A program made the translations under genes and the position numbers. From NCBI GenBank assembly GCA_028282295.1, contig JANQIE010000255.1, forward strand, positions 1-50,673: DNA of 50,673 nt. Reading direction: 5' to 3'. Below are positions 39,143 through 47,559 of the stretch, piece by piece. The notes under the pieces were generated by a model. The model worked only from the letters and a program-made list of their open reading frames with translations. It was not told where the DNA came from and made no database searches. Source of the DNA: Desulfobacterales bacterium. GTDB taxonomy: Bacteria; Desulfobacterota; Desulfobacteria; Desulfobacterales; JANQIE01. Numbering within the stretch: position 1 is the stretch's first letter; the number at the start of each line of letters is the position of its first letter.

Positions 39143-41432
39143 CAATTCCTTCCACCAAACGGTTAAAAAGTCCGAAACCGGAATGCACCGGGCATTTTTC
39201 AACCGGTTCGGTACCTGCCAGAAAAAAATCCTCCAAAGTCACCGGGCATCCAAAGCGGCTGGCGCGCTGGCCGGTCAGGGCGCAAATCCGTCGTTTGACC
39301 ACGCCGGGCGGCTGTCGATACCAACTGCCCGACAGTCGATGAGGTATCGCTTTGATCAGCTCCGCCCAAATCGGCAGTGCGGCGCCGGACCCGGTGGTGA
39401 ACAAAGAATCGCCGTTGTCAAAGCCCACCCATACCAAGGCCAGCAGGTCCGGCGTGAACCCGACAAACCAGGCATCGCGGTAATCGTTGGTGGTGCCGGT
39501 TTTTCCGGCTACGGGTACGCTGATGTCATAATCGCGCAACCGGCGGCCGGTTCCGTGCATCACGGCGCTGTGGAGCATGGAATTCAGGATAAACGTTTTT
39601 TCCGGTGAGACCAGTTGCGCCATTTGCATGTGACGCTTCTCCAACGCCTTGCCGTGTTCGTCGAATATTTCCTTGAGCGACAACAGGTGCGGTTGATAGC
39701 CTTCGGCCGCCAGGACGCTGTAGGCCCTGGCCAGTTCCAACGGAATCACTTCGAATGCGCCCAGGGCAATCGATGGAAACGGCTTTAGCGGCGTGCTGAA
39801 ATTAAGCTGGGAGGCGGTGGCGACAATACGATCCAGGCCGGTCTGCATGGCCAGATCGACGGTCGCCAGGTTGGCCGATTGCGACAGGGCCTGGCGCATG
39901 GTGAGGCACAGATCGGCTTCGGGATTGGGATTTCTGGGTTCCCACGGCCTGCCGTCGATCAAATAGGTTTTGGGTTCGTTGGACAGCAGCGTGGCCGGGG
40001 TGAACTGGGCAAGGCTGCTCAGGTAAACAAACGGTTTAAAGGTGCTGCCCGGTTGGCGCCGTGCTTGTGTGATGCGGTTGAACTGGCTTTGGCTGTAACT
40101 GCGGCCGCCCACCAGGGCCAGGATGTTGCCTGTTTTCGGCTGCATGACCACCACCGCCCCTTGAAGCTGTCGCGCCGGTTCGGTCTGCTTGAGTTGCGGA
40201 AGCGTTTCCTCCAGCCGTTGCAGCCCCTTTTGCAGGGCGGCTTCCGCCGCCTTTTGCACCATGGTGTCCAATGTGGTGTGAATTTGCAGCCCCTGGGCGG
40301 CCAGCACGTCTTTGGAATAAATGGCCGGCAGTTGCCGGGCCAGGTAGTCGATAAAATAGGGCGCCTTGCTGCGATAAGCACGATAGCCCACCGGCACGAT
40401 GGCGGTATTGCGCGCCTGTTCAAACGCTTCGGCCGTGATCCATTTTTTTTTCAACATGGCGGCCAGCACGAGATTGCGTCGTTTGCGGCAGCGCTTCCGG
40501 TTGCGGTAAGGCGAGTAGGCATTGGGCCCCTTGATCAAACCGGCCAGCGCAGCCGCATCCGACACATTCAAGGCGGACACGTCCTTGCCGAAATAAAAGC
40601 GGGCCGCCTCGCCAACCCCGTTCACCGCCACCGAGCCTTTCTGGCCCAAATAGATTTCGTTCAGGTACAGTTCCAGAATTTGCGGTTTGGTGTACATCGA
40701 TTCCAGTGTCAGGGCGATGAGCAGTTCCTTGAATTTACGGCTCAGGGTGCGCTTGGGAGTCAGAAAATAATTCTTGGCCAGTTGCTGCGTGATGGTCGAG
40801 CCGCCCTGACGGATGCTGCCGTGACGGAGGTTGGTGAATAAGGCCCGCAGGACACCCTTTGGATCAACACCATGGTGGTTGAAAAACCGATGGTCCTCGG
40901 CCGCCAGCACGGCATGAACCAGATGTTCCGGCACCTGGGCATAGGAGACCAGGTGCCGTTGCTCGCGTTCATGTCCGAAGAAATTCATGATTTCCTCGGG
41001 TTCGAGGGTGATATAAGCCAGCGAGCGGCCGTTGTCGACTCGCCGAATAGAACGAATGACATCAAGATCCCACCGGATGCGGGCGGCAAAACCGCTTTGC
41101 TGCTGATCGCCAAGATTCAGGTCATTAAGAAACAGGGTCCATTGGCCGGGCCGCATCTGCACTTCGCCCTTGCGGCGTGCGGGCCGGGTCAATACGCGAT
41201 AGCCCAGATTTTTCAGCTTTGCAGCGAGAAGGTCCCGGTTAAACTGCTGGCCGGGATAGAGCAAGGTTGCATCGGAATAGACTTTGGAGGGAATACGCCA
41301 GCGCCGGTGGGCAAACCGGTCCTCGATGTGACCGGACAACCACCAGCAATATCCCAGGCCGGTGATGAGGCCCAAGACGGTGATGGCGGCCAAACCGATC
41401 AAGGCACGTTTTAAGGCGGATTGCTTTTTCAT
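39120..41432 (-). CDS. mrcB: Penicillin-binding protein 1B (bifunctional transglycosylase/transpeptidase)
   Basis: 770 residues. TM anchor at about 10-32. UB2H-like region at about 45-125 (IPSKVYSDATLLYPGQQF), which identifies the 1B class. GT51 glycosyltransferase motifs: LAAEDHRFFNHHGVD (catalytic Glu), GGSTITQQLAKN and LYLNEIYLGQKGS. Transpeptidase motifs: PGSTFKPF (SxxK Ser), SQSANLA (SxN) and GKTGTTNDYRDAWFVGFTPD (KTG). It polymerises and cross-links peptidoglycan at the inner membrane. All catalytic residues seen are intact. A TPR lipoprotein gene overlaps its 3' end, and a PocR-domain gene lies 34 nt upstream. Confidence 0.93.
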   Translation of the reverse strand: MKKQSALKRALIGLAAITVLGLITGLGYCWWLSGHIEDRFAHRRWRIPSKVYSDATLLYPGQQFNRDLLAAKLKNLGYRVLTRPARRKGEVQMRPGQWTLFLNDLNLGDQQQSGFAARIRWDLDVIRSIRRVDNGRSLAYITLEPEEIMNFFGHEREQRHLVSYAQVPEHLVHAVLAAEDHRFFNHHGVDPKGVLRALFTNLRHGSIRQGGSTITQQLAKNYFLTPKRTLSRKFKELLIALTLESMYTKPQILELYLNEIYLGQKGSVAVNGVGEAARFYFGKDVSALNVSDAAALAGLIKGPNAYSPYRNRKRCRKRRNLVLAAMLKKKWITAEAFEQARNTAIVPVGYRAYRSKAPYFIDYLARQLPAIYSKDVLAAQGLQIHTTLDTMVQKAAEAALQKGLQRLEETLPQLKQTEPARQLQGAVVVMQPKTGNILALVGGRSYSQSQFNRITQARRQPGSTFKPFVYLSSLAQFTPATLLSNEPKTYLIDGRPWEPRNPNPEADLCLTMRQALSQSANLATVDLAMQTGLDRIVATASQLNFSTPLKPFPSIALGAFEVIPLELARAYSVLAAEGYQPHLLSLKEIFDEHGKALEKRHMQMAQLVSPEKTFILNSMLHSAVMHGTGRRLRDYDISVPVAGKTGTTNDYRDAWFVGFTPDLLALVWVGFDNGDSLFTTGSGAALPIWAELIKAIPHRLSGSWYRQPPGVVKRRICALTGQRASRFGCPVTLEDFFLAGTEPVEKCPVHSGFGLFNRLVEGIDDVLEFE

Positions 41433-41465
41433 AAAAATCCAACATCCCTAACCAATCAATATCGT

Positions 41466-41984
41466 TCAGGTTTTCTCCTGATCGGCATACCGTTGAACGA
41501 TTCGGTCGATTTGTTCCCGGATAAAGGTGATCACCTCCTCGGCTTTGGGTGTGGTCATCGCCTCAATACCGTCGGCAAGTTCCTCCAGCTCGCCTTCATC
41601 GATGCCGGTGGTTTTGTTGATCATCCAGGTGTCGACCTCGCCGTCGCCCAGCAACAGGCCGCAACCGCCTACCACACCTAAAAAGGTATCGTTCATGAAA
41701 ATCGGCACCACCAGCTTCAACAGGCCGCCGTCACATTCCTCGATGACCGGGCCGCGCTGTTTCTCGGCCTGGGTGGCGATATTTTGATGGGCAACAGCAC
41801 AAATGTAGCTTTGTCCCTTTTCGTTGGCCTTGACTTTCGGGCAAAGTTTGTTGGACCATTTTTGGAAATCGGTGATCCGCACCCCGTCCGTCCCGAAAAC
41901 CGACGCGTTCAAACCGGAGCGGTCGACGATCTGTTGTTCCAGTTGTTTCCATTCATCCAAACTCGCCAGGTCGGTTAAATGCAT
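41466..41984 (-). CDS. PocR-domain sensory protein (stand-alone)
   Basis: 172 residues that are almost entirely one PocR ligand-binding domain: LEQQIVDRSGLNASVFGTDG, ITDFQKWSNKLCPKVKANEK, ICAVAHQNI, ECDGGLLKLVVPIF and FLGVVGGCGLLLGDGEVDTW. PocR domains bind small ligands (for example propanediol-like compounds) and often retain conserved cysteines, here in LCP, ICA and EEC. No DNA-binding or kinase domain is attached, so it must act through a partner. It lies between oleD (55 nt upstream) and the PBP1b gene (34 nt downstream) on the same strand. It may therefore belong to the lipid operon, but no functional tie is proven. Confidence 0.85.
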   Translation of the reverse strand: MHLTDLASLDEWKQLEQQIVDRSGLNASVFGTDGVRITDFQKWSNKLCPKVKANEKGQSYICAVAHQNIATQAEKQRGPVIEECDGGLLKLVVPIFMNDTFLGVVGGCGLLLGDGEVDTWMINKTTGIDEGELEELADGIEAMTTPKAEEVITFIREQIDRIVQRYADQEKT

Positions 41985-42038
41985 CTTGGGTTCCCTCTGA
42001 TTTTGACATTTGTCATTTGAATTGGCATTTCCACGTTT

Positions 42039-43049
42039 TTATTTGACATTCTTTTTTTTAAGCCATGCCTTTAACCGTCGCAAGCCCTCCTCGGTGCTGA
42101 CGTGCGGCTGGTACCCCAAATCTTTTTTGGCGGCGCTGATATCAAACCAGTGAGAGGTGGCCAGTTCCTCGGCCACGAACCGGGTCATGGGCGGTTCGCT
42201 TTTTTTATTGAACAGGTTATAGCAAAATTCAAGCGATGCACCCAGTTTGAAGGCCGCCGGCTGTGAGATGGTGCGTGTGATGGGCGGTTTGCCGCCGGCG
42301 TCCAGAATTTTGTTGACCATCTCCCACAGGTTGATCGGCTCGTCGTTGCTGATGAAATAAACCCGGCCGGAAAGCCCGGGGTGTTCCAACAGTTTTTCCG
42401 CGGCCAGGATGTGTGCGTGGGCCGCGTTGTCGATGTAGACGGTGTCCACGACATTGCGGCCGTCGCCCACAATGCGCAAACGGTTGGCGCGCGCGATAAT
42501 TCGCGGCACCAGATGGTTGTCGCGCGGGCCCCAGATCAGATGGGGGCGCAGCATCACGGCGCGCAAGCCGTTGGCCGCGACCATGGCGGCCACTTTTTTT
42601 TCCGCCAGAGCCTTGGTTGCCGGGTAGTGGGCGGCGTAGTGGTCGGGGTAGGGGGCCGATTCGTCGGTCCCCTCCATGTCGGTGCCGTCAAACACCACGC
42701 TGGGGGAACTGGTGTGGATCAGAGCCCTGACCTTGTGGGCTTGACAGGCTGCGACAACATTTTCAGTTCCGGTTACGTTGGTTTTGAAATAGTCTTCGTA
42801 CGGCCCCCACACCCCCGGTTTGGCGGCGGTGTGAAACACCAGCTCAACCCCCTCGCAGGCTTGCTCGACCGCGTCGGGGTCGCTGATATCCCCCTGAATC
42901 TGATGGACCCCCATGGCGTCGAGTTCCGGATAGAACCCGCGGGCCAGGCTGCGCACGGTTTTTTGAAGATCGACCAGTATCCGAACAATGGCCCCGCCTA
43001 AAAAGCCGCCGCCGCCGGTCACCAGGATGTTGTTGGGCAAATTATTCAT
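42039..43049 (-). CDS. oleD: OleD-like 2-alkyl-3-oxoalkanoate reductase
   Basis: 336 residues, extended SDR. NAD(P) motif TGGGGFLG (11-18). IHTSSPSVVFDGTDMEGTDE is characteristic of OleD/3-beta-HSD-like enzymes. Catalytic Tyr142-x3-Lys146 (HYPATKALAE), then RPHLIWGPRDNHLVPRI. OleD reduces the beta-keto acid made by OleA to a beta-hydroxy acid. Its start overlaps the end of oleC by 8 nt. Together with oleC, oleB and oleA upstream this makes the full olefin set. Confidence in the specific role comes from the cluster; the fold alone would also allow a steroid- or epimerase-type function. Confidence 0.88.
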   Translation of the reverse strand: MNNLPNNILVTGGGGFLGGAIVRILVDLQKTVRSLARGFYPELDAMGVHQIQGDISDPDAVEQACEGVELVFHTAAKPGVWGPYEDYFKTNVTGTENVVAACQAHKVRALIHTSSPSVVFDGTDMEGTDESAPYPDHYAAHYPATKALAEKKVAAMVAANGLRAVMLRPHLIWGPRDNHLVPRIIARANRLRIVGDGRNVVDTVYIDNAAHAHILAAEKLLEHPGLSGRVYFISNDEPINLWEMVNKILDAGGKPPITRTISQPAAFKLGASLEFCYNLFNKKSEPPMTRFVAEELATSHWFDISAAKKDLGYQPHVSTEEGLRRLKAWLKKKNVK

Positions 43050-44817
43050 TGTCAGTTCCTATGACCGGTCCGTCGGTGCGTTCCGCATTCAGCTCGTAGT
43101 TCAGTTGCCCTGCCGCCCAGTCAGCCAGTTTCTCTCGGAAAATTTTGGAATTGTGCCGGATATCCACTGGAAATGCTTTGTGGAATAGAACCGTGTCGAT
43201 GGTCCGGGTCAGTTCATTTGCAGCGGCCAAAGCCAGCAGCTCCTTTTTAAGCGTGGCCCGCGGCGTGGGCGTATCAGGTTCGGTTTCGATGCAGATGACC
43301 GGTTGCTGCAATCCCCGGGGACCGATCCCCACCAGGGCGCTGCGGTACACTGCCGAATGGTTGTTGAAAATCGCTTCGCACGGCACGGAAAACAGGGTGC
43401 CGTTGTCGGTCACCACGCGATGGCTCTTGCGACCGCAAAACCAGATTCGCCCCTTGGTGTCCCGCCACCCTAAATCGCCCATGCGATGCCAGAACTGATC
43501 CCCATCGATAATCTTCGCCAGCGCGTCGGCATCCGGCCGGCGGAAATACCGCCGGGTGGCCAGATCACCCTGGACAGTGATTTCGCCGATTTCGCCGTCG
43601 GGCAGAATCAAGTCTTCATCCCATTCGGCAATCGGATCATCGCTGATTTTGATGATGCGAATCCTGATGTCGTCGATGGCCCGCCCCACACACATGCCGT
43701 ACCCTTTTTCACTACGCTGACGGGTTTCGGCCATGATCTCATCGCTGCCGATGGAGGCTACCGGCACGGCCTCGGTGGCGCCGTAAGGCGTATGTACCTG
43801 GGCGTCGCCCACCAGCATGGTGGCGAACTGCTCGATATTGGCCGGCGCCACCGGGGCACCGGCTGAGACTACCCGTTTCAGAGAGGGCAATTTGATCCCT
43901 TTGGCCTTGCCGTAACGCCCCACGCGATTGAGCAAGGCCGGCGAGGCGAACATATTGGTGACCCCCTGGTTGGTGATGGCTTCGATGATTTTCTTGGGGT
44001 TGACCAGGGCCGGTTTGGTGGGGTCCATATCCGGGATGATGGCGGTCATGCCCAGGGCCGGATCGAACAGGGCGAATAGCGGAAAGGTCGGCAGATCGAT
44101 TTCATAGCGCTCGATTTTAAAATGGGACTGGATATGCCGGACCTGGGCGTCGAAATTGCCATGGGTATACACCGCGCCCTTGGCCGGGCCGGTGCTGCCG
44201 GTGGTGAACAGGACCGCGGCGGTTTCATCGCGCCGGGTTTGCGCCATCGGATACGGCTGCCAGGGGACCTGGCGAATCTGTTCCAGGGTGTAGCCGCCCC
44301 AGAACAGGCGACGTCCCACCGTGACCCAGGTCTGCACCTTGGCGAAAAATTTGGGATAAATGCGCCGCAGGACGTGGGCTTTGGGGATGCCGATGAACGC
44401 TGACGGGCGGCTTTCCTTCAGGCAACTCAGCATGCGTTGAATCCCCATGCCCGGATCGACCACCACCGGCACCGCGCCGACCTTGAACAGAGCAAAGGTC
44501 AGGGCAAAAAACTCAAGACTCGGCGTGACCATCAAAATGGTGCGCACGCCGCGCCGGATGCCGACTTTCTCCAACCCGGCCGCCAGGCAATCCGATTCGC
44601 GGTCGAGTTGCAAAAAAGTCAAATGACTGTAAGCCACCCGCCCACCTTTATCACGCCCCACCGGATAAACAACCGCCCGTTTGTACGGTTGGATGCGGGC
44701 CATGCGCTTCAGATGCGTGGCGACATTGACGGTTTGTTCTTCCGGCGGCGCTTCGGCCGGCTTTGCCTCGGAAGATTCGCCAACGGTTTCGTTTGCGGTG
44801 GTGATTTCCTCATCCAT
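43042..44817 (-). CDS. oleC: OleC-like AMP-dependent synthetase (beta-lactone synthetase)
   Basis: 591 residues. An acidic N-terminal extension (about 1-30) precedes the ANL fold. P-loop TTGSTGPAKG at 205-214. FASPALLNRVGRYGKAKG, VVSAGAPVAPANIEQF and HTPYGATEAVPVASI lie in the middle. The C-terminal subdomain has MGDLGWRDTKGRIWFCGRKS. These segments, especially the GAPV and ATEA regions, agree with OleC rather than generic acyl-CoA ligases. OleC adenylates 2-alkyl-3-hydroxy acids and closes a beta-lactone. AAAGGAT precedes the ATG. It is 84 nt downstream of a small membrane-protein gene that separates it from oleB. Confidence 0.9.
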   Translation of the reverse strand: MDEEITTANETVGESSEAKPAEAPPEEQTVNVATHLKRMARIQPYKRAVVYPVGRDKGGRVAYSHLTFLQLDRESDCLAAGLEKVGIRRGVRTILMVTPSLEFFALTFALFKVGAVPVVVDPGMGIQRMLSCLKESRPSAFIGIPKAHVLRRIYPKFFAKVQTWVTVGRRLFWGGYTLEQIRQVPWQPYPMAQTRRDETAAVLFTTGSTGPAKGAVYTHGNFDAQVRHIQSHFKIERYEIDLPTFPLFALFDPALGMTAIIPDMDPTKPALVNPKKIIEAITNQGVTNMFASPALLNRVGRYGKAKGIKLPSLKRVVSAGAPVAPANIEQFATMLVGDAQVHTPYGATEAVPVASIGSDEIMAETRQRSEKGYGMCVGRAIDDIRIRIIKISDDPIAEWDEDLILPDGEIGEITVQGDLATRRYFRRPDADALAKIIDGDQFWHRMGDLGWRDTKGRIWFCGRKSHRVVTDNGTLFSVPCEAIFNNHSAVYRSALVGIGPRGLQQPVICIETEPDTPTPRATLKKELLALAAANELTRTIDTVLFHKAFPVDIRHNSKIFREKLADWAAGQLNYELNAERTDGPVIGTDNE

Positions 44818-44901
44818 TGCTTTATCCTTTTGACGCTCTATCGGCGGGGCTTTGCAGTGAGCTATGCGAGCCCGCCAACAGCTTCAGGTTATGCAAATCC
44901 T

Positions 44902-45255
44902 TTACTTATTTGAATATCTGGCAATGGTATTTTGTGTATAATAATTAACAATTATGGGCAAAACACCAATAGCTGCAAAGACGACCAATATAAAACCTTC
45001 TGTTTGTTTAGGCGAAGTAAATATAAAAAACCTCCCAAAACCATCTATTAAATATGTCGTTAATAACAATAGAAATGAGAGTGTTATTGACTTTAATTTT
45101 ACCTTTAATATCGAGGAAATCCAGAGACTAGAGCACCATGCTGCGATATAAGCATAATTAATATTGTCATTTCTGCGGAATGAAAAACATATAATCAAAA
45201 ACCAAAGGATATAGGCAATAGAATTAATTAAATCTCTATTATTGGGTATTTTCAT
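44902..45255 (-). CDS. Small membrane protein, 117 aa, inserted between oleB and oleC
   Basis: Very AT-rich. Three to four membrane helices: SIAYILWFLIICFSF, YAYIAAWCSSLWISSIL, SFLLLLTTYLIDGFGRFFIF and FILVVFAAIGVLPIIVNYY. The start ATG overlaps the stop of the preceding 66-aa ORF as ATGA. The family is unknown. A multi-helix membrane protein right after a small ORF with a toxin-like motif is the form expected of an immunity protein, but it could also be a subunit helping the hydrocarbon enzymes at the membrane. Composition differs strongly from the ole genes, arguing for recent acquisition. Confidence 0.65.
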   Translation of the reverse strand: MKIPNNRDLINSIAYILWFLIICFSFRRNDNINYAYIAAWCSSLWISSILKVKLKSITLSFLLLLTTYLIDGFGRFFIFTSPKQTEGFILVVFAAIGVLPIIVNYYTQNTIARYSNK

Positions 45256-45452
45256 TTTACCACCTCAAGCAGTATATTATATTTTGCAGACATTATATCC
45301 TGCTTCAGGCGATCTGTTTGCTTATTTCCTAATATCCCGCCGCCAATATCAATGCAGCCGGCAGAGCCTTTAGTTGCAAATACTGTGTACAGGCCACCGT
45401 TATTTGGAAAAACTGACAGCAAACCTTTTGAAATATGGAATACTATCTTCAT
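45252..45452 (-). CDS. 66-aa ORF with a GSAGCIDIGGG motif, directly after oleB
   Basis: The ATG at 45452 follows the oleB TGA without a gap. AAAGGAG inside the end of oleB is 11 nt away, and the stop overlaps the next gene (ATGA), so it looks translated. LYTVFATKGSAGCIDIGGGI resembles the G-x-AGCI(D/G) segment at the C-terminus of some polymorphic and Rhs toxins, possibly an L,D-transpeptidase-like Cys motif. It begins without the rest of such a domain, so it may be a trimmed toxin tail. The resemblance is short and from memory. Alternatively it is an unknown small protein of the operon. Confidence 0.5.
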   Translation of the reverse strand: MKIVFHISKGLLSVFPNNGGLYTVFATKGSAGCIDIGGGILGNKQTDRLKQDIMSAKYNILLEVVK

Positions 45453-46376
45453 TCAATGTAACTCCTTTCTTGCACAACCGTTTGTTGCCCGTGCGAGAAA
45501 TGTCTTAATGTGGGTTACAACTTGGTCCGGCTGGTCCTCCAGCAGGTAGTGGCCGGCGTTTTCCAGAAGATTGGTTTGGGCTTTGGGGAAACGGCGTTGC
45601 CACTCGATCAGGTAGTCCTCATCGAACACAAAGTCGTGCCGGCCCCAAATGAATCGCACCGGATGATCCCGGAACTCCGTCAACCGGTCCGCTGTTTTTT
45701 GAACCAGGGCGTAACTCGGATCGTCCGGCGCCAGAGGGATATCCTGGACAAAACGCAACGTGGCGATCCGATGTTGCCATGAATTATAAGGTGCGACAAG
45801 GCCGCGTTTGACGTCCGGGGCGAGCCGGCCGCGTGCGGCCATCCACAGGGCGGCGCGGGCAAACAGGTTGCCCCCCTGCACCGCAAAGGCGCCGAACGTT
45901 TTGGTGTCCCGAATCAATTTCAAGCGCAGGGGGATCTTTTTGGACGCCGGCGGGAAGAAGGCCGCCGTGTTCATCAACACAAAGCGGGCAAATCTGCCGG
46001 GATGCTCGACCGCGTAGGCCATGCCGATCATGCCGCCCCAATCATGGGCAATCAGGGTGACGTTGTCTTCCAGACCCAGATGATCGAACAGTGCTCCCAG
46101 GTCGTCGACGCGGTGCTGCAACCGGTATCCGTAAAGACCATCGCCGGGCTTGTCGGAAAACCCGCAGCCGATATGGTCGGGAACGATTACCCGGAATTCG
46201 GGGGCCAACGCCTTGACCACCTCGCGGTAAAAAAAAGACCAGGTAGGATTACCGTGCAGCAGCACCACCGGCGGCCCCTGGCCCTCGTCCAGGTAGTGGT
46301 AGGCCAAGCCGTTGCGATCCATGAAATGGGATCGGAAGGGATACAGTTTGCGGAATGTGGTCCAGTTAAAAGCCAT
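45453..46376 (-). CDS. oleB: OleB-like alpha/beta hydrolase (beta-lactone decarboxylase)
   Basis: About 307 residues from the ATG at 46376; the longer frame starts at a TTG. Counting from that TTG: oxyanion motif LLHGNPTWSF (44-53), nucleophile Asp117 in AHDWGGMIG, catalytic His281 in ENAGHYLLED, and WGRHDFVFDEDYL near the acid residue. An Asp rather than Ser nucleophile places it with haloalkane dehalogenases and OleB. OleB decarboxylates the beta-lactone from OleC to a cis-olefin. No strong ribosome-binding site is visible. The gene is 110 bp after oleA, with an AT-rich palindrome in the gap. The cluster context supports OleB over a dehalogenase. Confidence 0.88.
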   Translation of the reverse strand: MAFNWTTFRKLYPFRSHFMDRNGLAYHYLDEGQGPPVVLLHGNPTWSFFYREVVKALAPEFRVIVPDHIGCGFSDKPGDGLYGYRLQHRVDDLGALFDHLGLEDNVTLIAHDWGGMIGMAYAVEHPGRFARFVLMNTAAFFPPASKKIPLRLKLIRDTKTFGAFAVQGGNLFARAALWMAARGRLAPDVKRGLVAPYNSWQHRIATLRFVQDIPLAPDDPSYALVQKTADRLTEFRDHPVRFIWGRHDFVFDEDYLIEWQRRFPKAQTNLLENAGHYLLEDQPDQVVTHIKTFLARATNGCARKELH

Positions 46377-46414
46377 ATATGTTAATTTCAAATTAGAAAG
46401 CTCAGATTACAAAT

Positions 46415-46481
46415 GAATGTCAAATGTCAAATTACAAATGGATTCGAAGTGTTGACCTTTATCATTTTTAATTTGACATTC
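46415..46481. repeat. AT-rich inverted repeat between oleA and oleB
   Basis: GAATGTCAAAT (46415-46425) pairs with ATTTGACATTC (46471-46481). The related word TTTGACATTTGTCATTTG occurs near 42002 upstream of the PocR gene, with ATTTGACATTC again at 42041-42051. It is probably a small dispersed repeat; a regulatory role within the operon is possible. Confidence 0.6.
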
Positions 46482-46486
46482 CCAAA

Positions 46487-47530
46487 CTACCATTCAACCC
46501 CCATGAGCAGGCAATTCAATCCACTGCCGATGCCGAACAGGCCCACGCGGTCGCCGGGTAGCAGAAAGTCGCGCTCCTCGGCGATGGCGGCGGTGATCGG
46601 CATGGAAACCGTGCCGATGTTGCCCAGGTAGGGGTAGGTGCTGAAGTCCTTTTCCGCCGGAATGTCGATGGCCTCCAGCACGGTACGCTGATGGGCCTCG
46701 CCCACTTGATGGCAAATGATTTTATCGGGGGCATCGGCGGGCCAGTCGAATTGTTCCCGAAAGGCCTGGAAGGTCTCCATCCCCAACGTCACCCCGTTTT
46801 GCAACACCCCCACGGAATCGGTTTCCATGATTTGGGGCGCGCTGGCTGGAATGCCGGTGTCGGGCCCCCAACGGCACAGATGGTGATATTCGGTGGCGCT
46901 CTTGGCGACATAACCTAAAAACCGATGCCCCGCACCGGAGGAACCATCGCTGCGGGTCAGGACCACGCCGATGGCCCCTGAACCACCGGTCATGGTGGCG
47001 ATTGTCTTTTTGAAGACCTCCATGGTGGGGGTTTCGATCAGGCGCTGGATGCTCAGCTCCACAATCTGGCGCGCCGACTCGCACGACACCACCAGCCCGG
47101 CCTCGATTTGCCCCAGCTCGATGGCGTTGGCGATTTGCACCATGCCGTTGAGCACTCCAAGACAGGCATTGGAAATGTCGAAAACCAGGGTGTGCGATCC
47201 CAGGTCGAGCCCGTTGGCAACGGCGCAGGCCGTGGCCGGCTCCAGGTTGTCACGGCACACACCGGCGTAAATCAGCATGCCGATGCGGGCGGGATCGATG
47301 GCGGCATTTTCCAATGCTTTCTTACCGGCCTGAGTGGCGCCGGCATGCATGGGATACCCTTTATCCCAGTACCTGCGTTCGCTGATGCCGGTGATTGTCT
47401 CGATCTGGCCTCTGCGGATGTGCAGCTTTTCGTAAACCGGCGCCAACCGCTCTTCCAGATCCTCGGTGGTGATCACGTGCGGCGCAAGTTCGTAACCAAA
47501 GGCTTTAATCGTAACATTCGAATATAACAT
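46487..47530 (-). CDS. oleA: OleA-like thiolase (acyl-CoA/ACP head-to-head condensing enzyme)
   Basis: 347 residues from the ATG at 47530, where MLYSNVTIKAFGYELAPHVI aligns with the known OleA N-terminus. A TTG at 47563 would add 11 residues and overlap the upstream stop. Key residues: Glu in CRDNLEPATA, the nucleophile Cys in DISNACLGVLNG 26 residues later (the same spacing as the OleA Glu/Cys pair), His in IICHQVGEAH, Asn in YLGNIGTVS, and the C-terminal FGIGSGLNCLLMGVEW. OleA condenses two fatty-acyl thioesters to a 2-alkyl-3-keto acid. The gene starts 29 nt after the synthase subunit, so acyl chains from that synthase are the obvious substrate. Confidence 0.93.
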   Translation of the reverse strand: MLYSNVTIKAFGYELAPHVITTEDLEERLAPVYEKLHIRRGQIETITGISERRYWDKGYPMHAGATQAGKKALENAAIDPARIGMLIYAGVCRDNLEPATACAVANGLDLGSHTLVFDISNACLGVLNGMVQIANAIELGQIEAGLVVSCESARQIVELSIQRLIETPTMEVFKKTIATMTGGSGAIGVVLTRSDGSSGAGHRFLGYVAKSATEYHHLCRWGPDTGIPASAPQIMETDSVGVLQNGVTLGMETFQAFREQFDWPADAPDKIICHQVGEAHQRTVLEAIDIPAEKDFSTYPYLGNIGTVSMPITAAIAEERDFLLPGDRVGLFGIGSGLNCLLMGVEW

Positions 47531-47559
47531 GGTTAGTAGGCATACGTTAATGTTATGGT

